A program made the translations under genes and the position numbers. A stretch of DNA of 64,000 nt from Hyphomicrobium_A sp963812795 (GTDB lineage Bacteria; Pseudomonadota; Alphaproteobacteria; Rhizobiales; Hyphomicrobiaceae): contig CAWEWG010000007.1 of NCBI GenBank assembly GCA_963812795.1, forward strand, positions 930,001 to 994,000, given 5' to 3'. This document shows positions 45,437 to 53,937 of this stretch, in pieces. The notes beneath the pieces are model-generated. The model worked only from the letters and a program-made list of their open reading frames with translations. It did not search any database and was not told the DNA's origin. Each line of letters starts with the position of its first letter. The stretch's first letter is position 1.

Positions 45437-46294
45437 TCAAAGGAAGGGCCGTCCACCGGTGACCGCAATGGTCGCGCCCGATACGTAGCTCGACATTGGG
45501 TCGGCCAGCATGACGTAGGCCGTCGCGAGTTCGGCTGGCTGGCCCGCGCGCTTCATCGGCGTGTTCTCACCGAACTTTGCCACATGCTCGGCCGGCATGG
45601 TCGAGGGAATCAGCGGCGTCCAAATCGGGCCCGGAGCAACGGCGTTGGCTCGGATGCCCTTGTCGGCGAGCAGCTGTGCAAGGCCGGCCGTGAAATTGTG
45701 GATCGCTCCCTTCGTCGTGGCGTAGGCGAGCAGCGTAGGATTGGGCGCGTCGGAGTTGATCGATGCCGTGTTGATAATGACGCTGCCTTCGCTCATGTGC
45801 GGTACGGCCGCCTTCGTCAGGTAGAACATGGCGTGTATGTTGACGCGAAATGTCAGGTCCCACTCCTCGTCGGAGATGTCCTCGATCTTCTTGAAGGTCG
45901 CCTGATGCGCGGCATTGTTGACAAGGATGTCGATGCCGCCAAGATCCGATACGGCCTTATCGATGATCGCGCGACAGTGTTTTGGATCCTGGACGTCCCC
46001 CGCAACAAGGATGGCCTTGCGTCCGGCCTCCTCCACGAGTTTTGCCGTGTCTTTAGCGTCTTCTTCTTCCTCAAGATAAGAGATGAGGATGTCGGCGCCT
46101 TCGCGGGCATAGGCAATCGCCACGGCGCGACCGATGCCACTATCCCCGCCGGTGATCACCGCACGCTTGCCCTTGAGCCGACCGGAGCCCTTGTACCTTT
46201 GCTCCCCATGGTCGGGGCGCGGCTTCATCGCCTTCGTATAACCGGGCGGTTCCTGTTGCTGTTCAGGGTAAGGGGGCTTCGGGTATTGGGTCAT
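45437..46294 (-). CDS. Short-chain dehydrogenase/reductase (YghA-like)
   Basis: 285 residues from ATG 46294 (GAGGATCGAG before it). A polar N-terminal extension (YPKPPYPEQQQEPPGYTKAM) precedes the SDR fold: VITGGDSGIGRAVAIAYARE, VNNAAHQATF, the catalytic Ser (INTASINSDAP) and YATTKGAIHNF, with IRANAVAPGPIWTPL and VTGGRPFL at the end. The extended N-terminus is typical of the YghA/general-stress SDR group. An EcfG-type promoter lies upstream, so it is likely induced under general stress. Confidence 0.9.
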   Translation of the reverse strand: MTQYPKPPYPEQQQEPPGYTKAMKPRPDHGEQRYKGSGRLKGKRAVITGGDSGIGRAVAIAYAREGADILISYLEEEEDAKDTAKLVEEAGRKAILVAGDVQDPKHCRAIIDKAVSDLGGIDILVNNAAHQATFKKIEDISDEEWDLTFRVNIHAMFYLTKAAVPHMSEGSVIINTASINSDAPNPTLLAYATTKGAIHNFTAGLAQLLADKGIRANAVAPGPIWTPLIPSTMPAEHVAKFGENTPMKRAGQPAELATAYVMLADPMSSYVSGATIAVTGGRPFL

Positions 46295-46322
46295 GACTCG
46301 ATCCTCAGTTTGTCGCGAGACC

Positions 46323-46347
46323 AACATAGGCGCGCATCGGAGGTTCC
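46323..46347 (-). promoter_or_regulatory. EcfG-type promoter of the SDR gene
   Basis: On the minus strand GGAAC (46347-46343) and TGTT (46326-46323) are separated by 16 bp. Only the first base of the -10 element deviates from cGTT. The start codon is 29 bp downstream. Confidence 0.6.
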
Positions 46348-46393
46348 CGGCCCAGGACGAGAAGTGCTCTCCCTGCCCCCGATTCGCCCGGCG

Positions 46394-47451
46394 CTAAGCG
46401 ACGATGCGCATGGGCGCGTAGCGCATGCCCAGTCTCAGCAACTGGTCGATGAGCTCCGGGTACGAAATGCCGACGTGCGCGGCTGAGCGTGCGAAGTCCT
46501 CATCCTTGGCAATTTGCGGGTTGGGGTTTGCTTCCAAGAGATATGCATCGCCGCTTTCGGTCAGGCGATAATCTAGCCGCGCATAGCCGCTCAGGCCGAG
46601 GGCCCTGTAAATGTCCTTGGAGACGCTCGCCAAGGTGCCTTGTTCTTTGATCCGATAGCTTCGCCGGGCCCGTCTTCAGGCCATGCTGACGCTGGTACTC
46701 CGGATCCCACTTGGCGCGATCGGTGGCTATCAGCGGCTTGTCGCTATCCTTCTTGGTGCTGGAAAATTCCCAAGCGGGGAGCGTGGTGATGCGATCGTTG
46801 CCCATCACGCCGACATAGATCTCACGGCCCTCGATGAACTCCTCGGCGATTGCCGTCGACTTGGTCGTCCGATGGATGAACGTAACGCGTTCGGAAAGCT
46901 TGTCGTCGTCATTGACGACGGAAGCTGACGAGATGCCGGCCGAGCCCTCTTCCGTGAGCGACTTGACGAACAAGCGGGAAGCCAAGCCGGTCCGGCCTCT
47001 TGAACGCACGGCGCTGCGGGAAGATGGCGAACTCGGGCACTTTGATTCCCTCGTAGGAGAGGATCTTCTTGGTCAGCGCCTTGTCGCGCGCCAGCGTCAG
47101 CCCGCGCGGGTTGCAGCCTGTATACGGCTGCTTGCGTAACTCCAGATAGCTGACCACGTGCTGATCGAAGTGGCCGATGCCATCGAACTCCTCGACGAGG
47201 TTGAAAGCGATGTGCGGCTTGTGCGCGTCGATGGCGCCACGAATGGTCGACAGGTCGTCGGAGACGCCAATCGCGACAACTTCGTGACCGAGTTCCTCCA
47301 GTGCGTCGCGCACGTCGAATTCGGTCTTGCGCAACTCGCGCTGTTTTTCGCTGAAATCCTTGAGGTCCCCGACAGGCAGCAGCTTCTCGTCAGCCAGCAT
47401 GATGACGCGCAACTTGCGGCTAGGCTGGTACTTGGCTTGTTTCTTTTTCAC
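46394..47451 (-). CDS. ATP-grasp ligase (D-Ala-D-Ala ligase-like); two frameshifts
   Basis: GTG start at 47451 overlaps the stop of the metallopeptidase gene (GTGA). The pieces are an N-terminal domain (FDVRDALEELGHEVVAIGVS, HIAFNLVEEFDGIGHFDQHV, PYTGCNPRGLTLARDKALTK), a central ATP-grasp part (FVKSLTEEGSAGISSASVVN, TAIAEEFIEGREIYVGVMGN) and the C-terminal metal/nucleotide site (YARLDYRLTESGDAYLLEAN, PNPQIAKDED). Shifts lie near 46985 and 46640. About 350 residues. ATP-grasp enzymes join a carboxylate to an amine; the substrate here is unknown and need not be D-alanine. Confidence 0.8.
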
Positions 47452-48479
47452 AGCGGGAGCCTCGGTGAGTTCTTGAGAATGTCCGTCGTCGTGCGCGAGA
47501 CGAGCTTCACGACCTCTTCGATGGTTGTTGCCGTCGGCCGCGAGTGCTTGAGGTTCAAGGCGCGCGCGCGCTGGATCAACTGGCGCAGCACCTGATCGAC
47601 CGTATAGGCGGGTACACCCAGCGGGCGGGCGAGCTCCTTCCGCACCGGCGACCTGATGGTGCGCAGGACGCTCACAGCGGATGGCGAGCGACCGTTGGCG
47701 CGGTGCGCCTCTCCCGGGCCGACAAATATGCGGCGCAGTTCATCGTCGAACTTGGCGCTGGCATCCACCCCGTAGAACGCGCGCTTTTCTTCATAGTGCT
47801 CGGCCAGGGTGCGCTCGTTGCCGTGCAGCTCGCCTTCCGGCCGGCGATCAGTGACGAGAGGCGGGAGGTTGCGGCATTCCGACAGCCATGCATCGACAGC
47901 CTCCAGCTTTTCGATGGCCGGCCAGTCGCGGTACTGCCGCCTCCACAGGCGCTTTGGCAGCAGCCAGGTCGCGAACGTTTCGGCGAAGTCTTCCACAGGG
48001 TGCGACTGGGCGTACCATGAGTTGAGATGCACAACATGCCGCCGGCTATGCGGCTTTACCGCGTACGAGGATGGATACTGTCGGCTCGGCGAGCCAAACA
48101 CGGCGACGTATTCGGGTCGCCGGTAGAACTGAAACGCTTCGTCGATGGCGTGACCGGTCTCGTGGCGGATGATCCGCAAGGCCTCGCGTTCCGAAGCTCC
48201 TTCGGCCTCCAGCATCAGTCGGCGTTCAAGCCGGATAAGGCGGGGGTGGGCGAGATAGAATGGGATGGCGAAGCCGACGATACCGTCCGGGTTGAACCAC
48301 TCCTCGGATAACCAGATCGAGGGCCGCACTTTGATCTGACGGTCGGTGAGTTCACCAAACACGTGCGCGGCGCGCTGGCTGACGGGCGTTCCACTCAAGC
48401 GGATCGGCAGGTCGCAAAAACGAAGCTGGAGAAGCTCTTTATCCGAGAGGCGATCGATCTCCCGCGGCCTGTTAGGCAT
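47448..48479 (-). CDS. Putative zinc-dependent metallopeptidase
   Basis: 343 residues, no signal peptide. The zinc site is IIRHETGHAIDEAF (His106-Glu107-x-x-His110), and a likely third ligand lies in HPVEDFAETFATWL. Flanking motifs are FCDLPIRLSGTPVSQRAAHV and GIVGFAIPFYLAHPRLIRLE. This fits the putative zinc-binding metallopeptidase family found in rhizobia beside ATP-grasp genes. It overlaps the ATP-grasp gene by 4 bp (translational coupling) and stands divergent to a SET-domain gene. Substrate unknown. Confidence 0.8.
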   Translation of the reverse strand: MPNRPREIDRLSDKELLQLRFCDLPIRLSGTPVSQRAAHVFGELTDRQIKVRPSIWLSEEWFNPDGIVGFAIPFYLAHPRLIRLERRLMLEAEGASEREALRIIRHETGHAIDEAFQFYRRPEYVAVFGSPSRQYPSSYAVKPHSRRHVVHLNSWYAQSHPVEDFAETFATWLLPKRLWRRQYRDWPAIEKLEAVDAWLSECRNLPPLVTDRRPEGELHGNERTLAEHYEEKRAFYGVDASAKFDDELRRIFVGPGEAHRANGRSPSAVSVLRTIRSPVRKELARPLGVPAYTVDQVLRQLIQRARALNLKHSRPTATTIEEVVKLVSRTTTDILKNSPRLPL

Positions 48480-48605
48480 TTCATTGTGGCGCTTCTGATT
48501 GCGCGTCCTGTTCTACTCAGCGCACATCAAACGTTTGGCGCAGCCAAGAGTTGCCTCCCGTGGCCCTCCACGGCGGAAATGAAAAAACACCCCTAGGTCC
48601 ATGTC

Positions 48606-49013
48606 ATGTCGGCTACCGCGCGTTTTCGGTTACAGACCAAACCCTCTCGAATTGCAGGCGAGGGCGTATTTGCCATGGAGGACATCCCTTGGGGCATGAA
48701 GATCGTCGAGTTCACCGGGGCGTTGATCGATGACGATGAGGCGGAGCGGCGAGCGCAAGCAGGTGCTTCAGCGATCATGGAGCTCGGCGACGGCCTGAAC
48801 ATCGACGGATTCGACAGGGGAGGTATCGCTGCCAAAATTAATCACCGGCGTCGCGCCCCCAATTGCTGCCTCCTCCGCGACGGGGGCAAAATCTGGATCA
48901 TCGCGGGTGTCGAAGGGATCAGCGCGGGCGAGGAACTCACGTACGACTACGGGACCGATTACTATCCGAGACGACGTCCCCAGATGCGCAGGGACCGAAG
49001 TTCTCGCCGATAG
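48606..49013 (+). CDS. Bacterial SET-domain lysine methyltransferase-like protein
   Basis: 135 residues: SET-N motif RIAGEGVFAMEDIPWGMKIV, then VEFTGALI, the NH-x-PN motif as NHRRRAPNC (residues 79-87), and the C-terminal GEELTYDYG (108-116) with the active-site Tyr. It lacks pre- or post-SET cysteines except CC in PNCCLL. SET proteins use S-adenosylmethionine to methylate lysines. Bacterial ones are scattered and often of transferred origin. ATG 48606 is chosen; ATG 48601 is out of frame. Divergent from the metallopeptidase/ATP-grasp operon, 126 bp apart. Confidence 0.85.
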   Translation: MSATARFRLQTKPSRIAGEGVFAMEDIPWGMKIVEFTGALIDDDEAERRAQAGASAIMELGDGLNIDGFDRGGIAAKINHRRRAPNCCLLRDGGKIWIIAGVEGISAGEELTYDYGTDYYPRRRPQMRRDRSSRR

Positions 49014-49102
49014 TCTTGCTCTAGGGCACGGGACCTTCTCGACCATGCGAGGATGTCCCCTCCCCAAAATTGCTAAGGCCTAGACCAGCCTCGTCGACTT
49101 CC

Positions 49103-49175
49103 GCATTGGTCGGAAGCGGTCTTTTGGCGGTTAGAGCCCTGATGTCAGCTATGGGTCAAAAGCGGACCGGCAAAC
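49103..49175. repeat. Degenerate copies of the 45-bp palindromic repeat (array G)
   Basis: Two decayed copies: CATTGGTCGGAAGCGGTC near 49103 and GTCAGCTATGGG/AAAAGCGGAC at 49143-49168. No gene is supported in 49014-49263. Confidence 0.6.
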
Positions 49176-49263
49176 GCTTAGCCACCTGGGCAGCGCAGGT
49201 CGAACGTTCCCGCTACCCAGCGAACTCCTTTTCACACCACCGCGCAGACGCGGCTCACTCCTC

Positions 49264-50376
49264 CTACGCGCCTGATCGCGTCTCGGCAGCGACTATCGGG
49301 AGAGGGACAGCCTGTTTCTTTTTGAACGGGCCGAGCAAGAAGCTGTTCAACGGACGCTCGACTAGCAACCCGATGAGAAGGCCGACGGCGAGGGCGCACC
49401 CGGCGAGAACCGCCTTTGTGCCGAGGACGCCCAGCGTTGGGAACATGCCGGCTGCGCGGATTACTTTTGTGCAGATGGCGAGCGTGAAAAGATTGGACAG
49501 ATAAATCGAGAAGGATGCATCGCCGAGGCGCGTCAAAAGTCCTGGGTTCCACCAGCCCCAGGTGCGCTCGATGCTGAGCAGCGAGAACAGGACCCCGGCG
49601 TCGGCGATTCCCCAATAGAGTATTCGGTCATCGCCGCCCGATGTGCCGCGCAACACACCAGCGGCGAAAATGGCCGCGCTCACCGCGAACACAGCGCCGA
49701 TGACGGGGCCTGATACCAAGTCCTGCGACAGGTACAGCCGGCAGACGAGCATCCCGAGAGCAAAGTCGAGCACCACCGGCATGCCGTAAAAATCGAGCAG
49801 GGCGTCGGAGCTGCCCAGGAACCAGCGCCGCATTACGAGGGCGACGAGCACAAGCGTGACGGCCGGAACGCGAAAGCGGCTTGGAAGTAGCAGCCCCAGT
49901 CCGAAAAGGACATAGAAGAAGGCTATCTGATTGAGCGCCCAACCGGGCACGAGGAACGGCTGGAGCTGGCCTATAACGGGATGCGCGTACGGGATGAAGA
50001 GCATCGAGGCGAGAAAGTGCCGCGCGTCGAACGCCGTCGAATAGAATAACGCGGGCGCAATCAAGAACATTGCCAGCATGGCCAGCGTGGATGCCCAGTA
50101 GAGGGGGGCGATGCGTGCAAAGCGTTTGAAGATGTAGCTGCCAATGTGCACGGATCTGCCATGCGTCGTAAGCACGAGAACGAAGCCGCTGATGACGAAC
50201 AACATGTCCGTGCCAGCCGCTCCGAAGCCCAGCTGTAGATGCCGGCCGTCTATCAGACGCATAATCTGCAGATCGGTGTGATAAAGGACGACGAGCGTCG
50301 CCGCGAGGCAGCGGCAAAACTGGATGCTGGCAAAACGCGCGCTGCCGGCCGCCGTAGGAGTGCTGTAGGAGGTCAT
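49264..50376 (-). CDS. Acyltransferase 3 family membrane protein (OafA/YrhL-like)
   Basis: 370 residues from ATG 50376, with about ten membrane helices. N-terminal SIQFCRCLAATLVVLYHTDL has the catalytic His of the family (L-V-V-x-x-H), then GTDMLFVISGFVLVL, FKRFARIAPLYWASTLAML (the R-x-x-R-I-x-P-x-Y-W motif) and GDASFSIYLSNLF near the end. Members acetylate or succinylate sugars of surface polysaccharides. No polysaccharide gene is directly adjacent; the glucan locus is about 7 kb away. Confidence 0.9.
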   Translation of the reverse strand: MTSYSTPTAAGSARFASIQFCRCLAATLVVLYHTDLQIMRLIDGRHLQLGFGAAGTDMLFVISGFVLVLTTHGRSVHIGSYIFKRFARIAPLYWASTLAMLAMFLIAPALFYSTAFDARHFLASMLFIPYAHPVIGQLQPFLVPGWALNQIAFFYVLFGLGLLLPSRFRVPAVTLVLVALVMRRWFLGSSDALLDFYGMPVVLDFALGMLVCRLYLSQDLVSGPVIGAVFAVSAAIFAAGVLRGTSGGDDRILYWGIADAGVLFSLLSIERTWGWWNPGLLTRLGDASFSIYLSNLFTLAICTKVIRAAGMFPTLGVLGTKAVLAGCALAVGLLIGLLVERPLNSFLLGPFKKKQAVPLPIVAAETRSGA

Positions 50377-50670
50377 CCCGGCTTCCGCCCTACAAGGATC
50401 GGCGCCGTTGCGGAATGTCTCGTTGGGCGCGGAGCCGTGCGGGACCTGCCAATTCCGACGCATTTTACGATCTTCGCATCCGGTATACCGCCTGCCCACT
50501 AAGCCGAACGGAGGGTGCCCTGGTCCGTCCGTAGTTTCGAAAGGAGTAGCAGTGCCCAACCACGAGCGCATGCCAGTGGTGATGTCGGATTCGGACTACG
50601 CCACCCCCTCTAGGAAAAAAATGCCGGAGAGAATTTAGGGTCGGAAGCTGTCTTCGTCGCGCGCCGTCCC

Positions 50671-50830
50671 GTCCGTCAGCTTAGGGCCAGGAGCGGTCGT
50701 CAATGCTAGACGCGCACCGTCGCTCATCAGCGGACATTCTCAGCGCGGCTGTGGGTCAATAGCAGACCTCAGGCGCGGCCCGCGCGATGTCTGCTTTGGG
50801 CCAAAAGCGGACTCTGGCTCCGCGTCCGCC
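50671..50830. repeat. 45-bp palindromic tandem repeat array H (four units, mixed quality)
   Basis: Copies begin near 50675, 50719, 50754 and 50799. The last (GTCTGCTTTGGG/CAAAAGCGGAC) is well preserved, others are partly decayed. It lies downstream of the divergently oriented acyltransferase start; no gene is supported in 50377-50984. Confidence 0.8.
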
Positions 50831-50984
50831 GCCACTAAGGCCACAGCCCTAAAGGAACGCCTCGGCAATTTCGCTGGATCATCGCCATTGGGGCCAGGAG
50901 GTTGCAGGTGGCATGGCATCCACCGCATAGCGGACTGTGACTCTCTTGTCCGAGCCAACTTCCTCCGTAGCGACGGCGTCACAG

Positions 50985-51197
50985 TCACGATTTGCTATTG
51001 TCGCCGCGAGCGGCCAGCCAGGCTTTTGCTTCTTCGAGTGTGAAGGAATAATCGTGACCGGGCACATCTGAAGGCATTTTCGCACCCGACCCGACGTCAG
51101 TTAGGTAAAAGCGGTGCTGGCCCTTACCCACTTTGTCGAGCCGAAAGCCCTTCCGTTCGGCTAAGTGGTGAACTCGCTTTTCATCGGCTCCGGCCAT
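50985..51197 (-). CDS. Small hypothetical protein of a common rhizobial type
   Basis: 70 residues: MAGADEKRVHHLAERKGFRL, DKVGKGQHRFYLTDVGSGAK, then DYSFTLEEAKAWLAARGD. Pattern R-x-x-x-K-G-F-x-L-x-K ... Y-x-L-x-D ... T/S-L-x-E-A/V-x-x-W/F-L is widespread among short Bradyrhizobium proteins. Function unknown. Confidence 0.65.
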   Translation of the reverse strand: MAGADEKRVHHLAERKGFRLDKVGKGQHRFYLTDVGSGAKMPSDVPGHDYSFTLEEAKAWLAARGDNSKS

Positions 51198-51400
51198 GGC
51201 GCCTCAAACGGCTGCAGCAATAAGAATGCTGGCGGGGTGGCGTAGAGGAACGTCACTGATGCCCAACTGCTATAGGGCTATCAAGGCCGTCCTGCTATGG
51301 TACCGAGGGATCGAGCGCGCTGAGAGTTGCGCTCGGAATGCGTAAAACCCAATTCTGGAACCTGCGTTTTGCGTGCGGCTTCTCCCAATGGAGGTCCCCA

Positions 51401-51598
51401 ATGCAGGCAAAGAATCTCTGTGATCGGTTGGGTGCGTCGCTGCGCGAAATGGCGCCAGCGCCGGCTGACTTGGCCATCCCCCCATCGATGTGGGATCTGC
51501 TGAGTGCCATAGAGCGGGCAGAGCATGAGCATATTCTGCGACCCCAAGCGGAGGCCTGGGCGGCGGCCCACCCAAACCGAAAGCGGACTGCCAGCTAA
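51401..51598 (+). CDS. Small hypothetical protein
   Basis: 65 residues from ATG 51401 with a GGAGG ribosome binding site 7 bp upstream. The sequence QAKNLCDRLGASLREMAPAP, LAIPPSMWDLLSAIERAEHE is helical and soluble. No family recognised. The longer frame upstream is not needed. Confidence 0.5.
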   Translation: MQAKNLCDRLGASLREMAPAPADLAIPPSMWDLLSAIERAEHEHILRPQAEAWAAAHPNRKRTAS

Positions 51599-51635
51599 CT
51601 TGCGACGTCTCTACGATGCCAACCTTCTGCAGCCG

Positions 51636-51917
51636 TCAGATAACGGCGCGCGCAACGAGCCGCTCGTGAGTTGGCTGTCCGACTGCGGTTAAGAGCCCGG
51701 CAGCGATCAGGGCATCCACCGCTGACTTTGCTTGCTCCATCGTGAGGCCAGTCTCGTCTTCAATCGATGCCCAGACATTCGCGTCGAACTCCAATCCAGA
51801 TCCGTCGCTGGCGGCGTGCGCCGCAATCCACCCCATCATGCCAAGCGCGTTCCGCTTCTCATGTTGAAGGTCTAGGCCGCACTCGAACCAGCGAGACCAT
51901 CGCGAAAAATCGGACAT
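51636..51917 (-). CDS. Hypothetical protein, possibly DNA-binding
   Basis: 93 residues: SDFSRWSRWFECGLDLQHEK, ALGMMGWIAAHAASDGSGLE, and a helical part WASIEDETGLTMEQAKSAVD, ALIAAGLLTAVG that resembles a winged-helix recognition pattern. No family is recognised. Confidence 0.45.
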   Translation of the reverse strand: MSDFSRWSRWFECGLDLQHEKRNALGMMGWIAAHAASDGSGLEFDANVWASIEDETGLTMEQAKSAVDALIAAGLLTAVGQPTHERLVARAVI

Positions 51918-52445
51918 CGGATTGTCCCTTCATGTGAACCGCATCAGGTCTTCTTAGTGACCGGGCAATACAAAGGCCCACCTAGACACGGCAGCGCGCG
52001 GTTGATGGCAACTGCCGCCTTGCCGTGCGGAGAACGGAACCTGGGAGACCGCCCGCAAGAGAGAAAGAAAGGGTGGTGGCGAATAAGGACGATCCGGGGC
52101 CCGATGCGCTTGTCGAGGCCCCTCTAGTTTGTACGTTGGAACCAGTTTTCCACCTATGCATGGTGCTCGCTGCCTGGAACGGCGCCACCAGAACTCGGTC
52201 GTTGAATGATCAGCCGCGCGCTCCCCGGCGTGCGTCGAGCGCCGCCAGGGACTCGGGCCGCCCGCTGGTGCTCACGGCCCGACGGGCGGCTGCCATCGGG
52301 GCCTGCGTGGTCCATGATGCGGAGCCATCGCCGACCACCGCCGCTGGCACTTGCCGGGCGCGCGTCTACCTGGGTAGCGTGAACCGCGCGTGGAACTTTG
52401 CAGCACGCCCACTGGTTTCGCGCTCAGAGCTACCGGAGAATTTCC
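51918..52445. other. Intergenic region, no supported gene
   Basis: Frames exist on both strands in these 528 bp but have no family match and no good ribosome binding site. The composition is GC-rich like the host. It may hold decayed genes. Confidence 0.35.
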
Positions 52446-52571
52446 ATGGCTTTGCACGAGAACCGACCTGGCCCCAAGCCGGGATCACCGTCGCCATCGC
52501 CCGCTCCCACGACGGATCCAACGCCGAGCCCGACGAGCGAACCGCGACCGACACAGGCGCCAATTCAATAG
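52446..52571 (+). CDS. Short proline-rich peptide
   Basis: A 41-residue frame from ATG 52446 with GGAG 9 bp upstream: MALHENRPGPKPGSPSPSPA then PTTDPTPSPTSEPRPTQAPI. It is a Pro/Ser/Thr-rich disordered peptide. Stop at 52569-52571, 25 bp before an acidic small gene, so the two may be co-transcribed. No family recognised. Confidence 0.35.
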   Translation: MALHENRPGPKPGSPSPSPAPTTDPTPSPTSEPRPTQAPIQ

Positions 52572-52596
52572 CCCTTGGCCACAGGCGGAGATCACG

Positions 52597-52776
52597 ATGA
52601 CACCCAAGCCCAAGCCCGACGACGAGCCCGACGCCATCGATCTTGAGCAGGACCTCGGAACACGCCCAGCGGAGCCCGTCGAGACGGACTCGAATGACCA
52701 GCCAGCCGCCGACGCGAACGGTGACTTCGACGACGAACGCGAAGACGAGAACCAAGCCGTGCCAGACCCTGCGTAG
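52597..52776 (+). CDS. Short strongly acidic protein
   Basis: 59 residues from ATG 52597 (GGAG 9 bp upstream): TPKPKPDDEPDAIDLEQDLG, then TRPAEPVETDSNDQPAADAN and DFDDEREDENQAVPDPA. About one third of residues are Asp or Glu; it is predicted disordered. No family recognised. Highly acidic small proteins near phage integrases can act as DNA mimics, but there is no direct evidence here. Confidence 0.45.
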   Translation: MTPKPKPDDEPDAIDLEQDLGTRPAEPVETDSNDQPAADANGDFDDEREDENQAVPDPA

Positions 52777-53128
52777 GCGCCCGACGCCTGCAAAAGAGCG
52801 TGCACCATGGCGATTAGGCGTTGGTACCGAATAGTGCTACCAATGGGGACCCACGCAGCACCGAGCCCGCCCCAGCTCTGCGGGCTTTGCCTCCCCGTTG
52901 ATCATCGCGTCTTGTTGCGCGTGCGAGGATTGATCGACAGCTCGGGACATAAGCGACCACAGAAGGTCGCACCGCCTCTGGCAGCTTGCGCTTGGCCGCG
53001 CCTCTGGAGTTGGAACGAGCCTTTCAGCTGCGGTGTCGAAATGCATCGAGCTGACTGAGCGGTTACCCACCGCTGGCCAAGGGCTCTCTGCTGCAGGTCA
53101 GGCAGAACGCAATTGAGTGGAGGTCGCT
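52777..53128. other. Intergenic region, no supported gene
   Basis: I find no frame with a credible start or family in these 352 bp. It must hold the promoter of the gene at 53129. Confidence 0.35.
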
Positions 53129-53482
53129 ATGCCGACTGATAACGAGAGCAAGTTGCTTGCCGTCTTAGAAAAGCTGTTCCCGATGGGCACGACGCTGCGC
53201 TTTCTTGAGACCACAGAGCCGGACCACGTGGGCGGAGAATTTCATCGCGTCCGCATTGACTACGTCAAGGATTCGATAAACCTGCGCATTCCGCGGGCGT
53301 TTGTCGAGGAACACCGAGACTGCCAAGCCAGCAGTCAAGTCGAACTCGAGGAGCGGCTGACAAAGTTCATCGTCGACAAGCTGAGCACGTTTGAGCCCAA
53401 CCCAGGACCCCGACTTAGGCCGGTGATCGCTTGGACACTCGCGCCAGACACCGCCATTGCCCCCGCCGCGGAGCTCACGTAG
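53129..53482 (+). CDS. Hypothetical protein near the integrase
   Basis: 117 residues from ATG 53129 with GGAGGT 5 bp upstream. PTDNESKLLAVLEKLFPMGT, TEPDHVGGEFHRVRIDYVKD, and a helical end (ELEERLTKFIVDKLSTFEPN). No family recognised. It belongs to the run of small genes before the integrase. Confidence 0.5.
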   Translation: MPTDNESKLLAVLEKLFPMGTTLRFLETTEPDHVGGEFHRVRIDYVKDSINLRIPRAFVEEHRDCQASSQVELEERLTKFIVDKLSTFEPNPGPRLRPVIAWTLAPDTAIAPAAELT

Positions 53483-53567
53483 TGCCTCGGCATCTCAGCG
53501 ACGAGTGTCCGCTTGGGTCATGTGCTATCGACACGGAGTCGCCTCGAAGGCGGCTTAGCGTCTGCGC

Positions 53568-53801
53568 ATGAACTCAGAGAACCTCCATACGCAGCGTGAT
53601 CAGATCTCTGCCGACGTCGGTGCGCTCAAGAGGGGCGCTGCTGAAATGAGCCAGCTCCTCGCCGAAGAAGTGTTGGGCGGTGACGATTGGGAGCGTGCCA
53701 TTCGCGTCTTGGCCGAGTGTAGAGCAGAGCGAACACGACTCGACCGGCACCTAATACACCTGGATGCAACGGTCGCGCTTATGTGGGACTGTGACCTGTA
53801 G
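53568..53801 (+). CDS. Small coiled-coil hypothetical protein
   Basis: 77 residues: MNSENLHTQRDQISADVGAL, then KRGAAEMSQLLAEEVLGGDD and ERAIRVLAECRAERTRLDRH. Predicted helical with heptads. Same strand as the integrase, 137 bp upstream. No family recognised. Confidence 0.5.
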   Translation: MNSENLHTQRDQISADVGALKRGAAEMSQLLAEEVLGGDDWERAIRVLAECRAERTRLDRHLIHLDATVALMWDCDL

Positions 53802-53937
53802 AGGTCACCGCGGCTTATCCAACCGCTCAAAACCGATCTCGACTGACCTGGCCTCTGTCGACTTCGCCGGCAAAAGTTTGCTTGCTTGTGGCGTGCCATG
53901 CCTGCCGATCCCATGAGATACCGCTCGGCAGTATGAC

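Noticed and set aside
8211..50830. Tandem palindromic repeats considered as CRISPR arrays
   Set aside because: The linker between stems is itself repeated, there are no unique spacers, the period is 45 bp and arrays have only 1-4 units; no cas gene is present.
52025..52600. 191-residue plus-strand frame
   Set aside because: No family or start signal; it overlaps the proline-rich and acidic small genes in another frame, which have proper ribosome binding sites.
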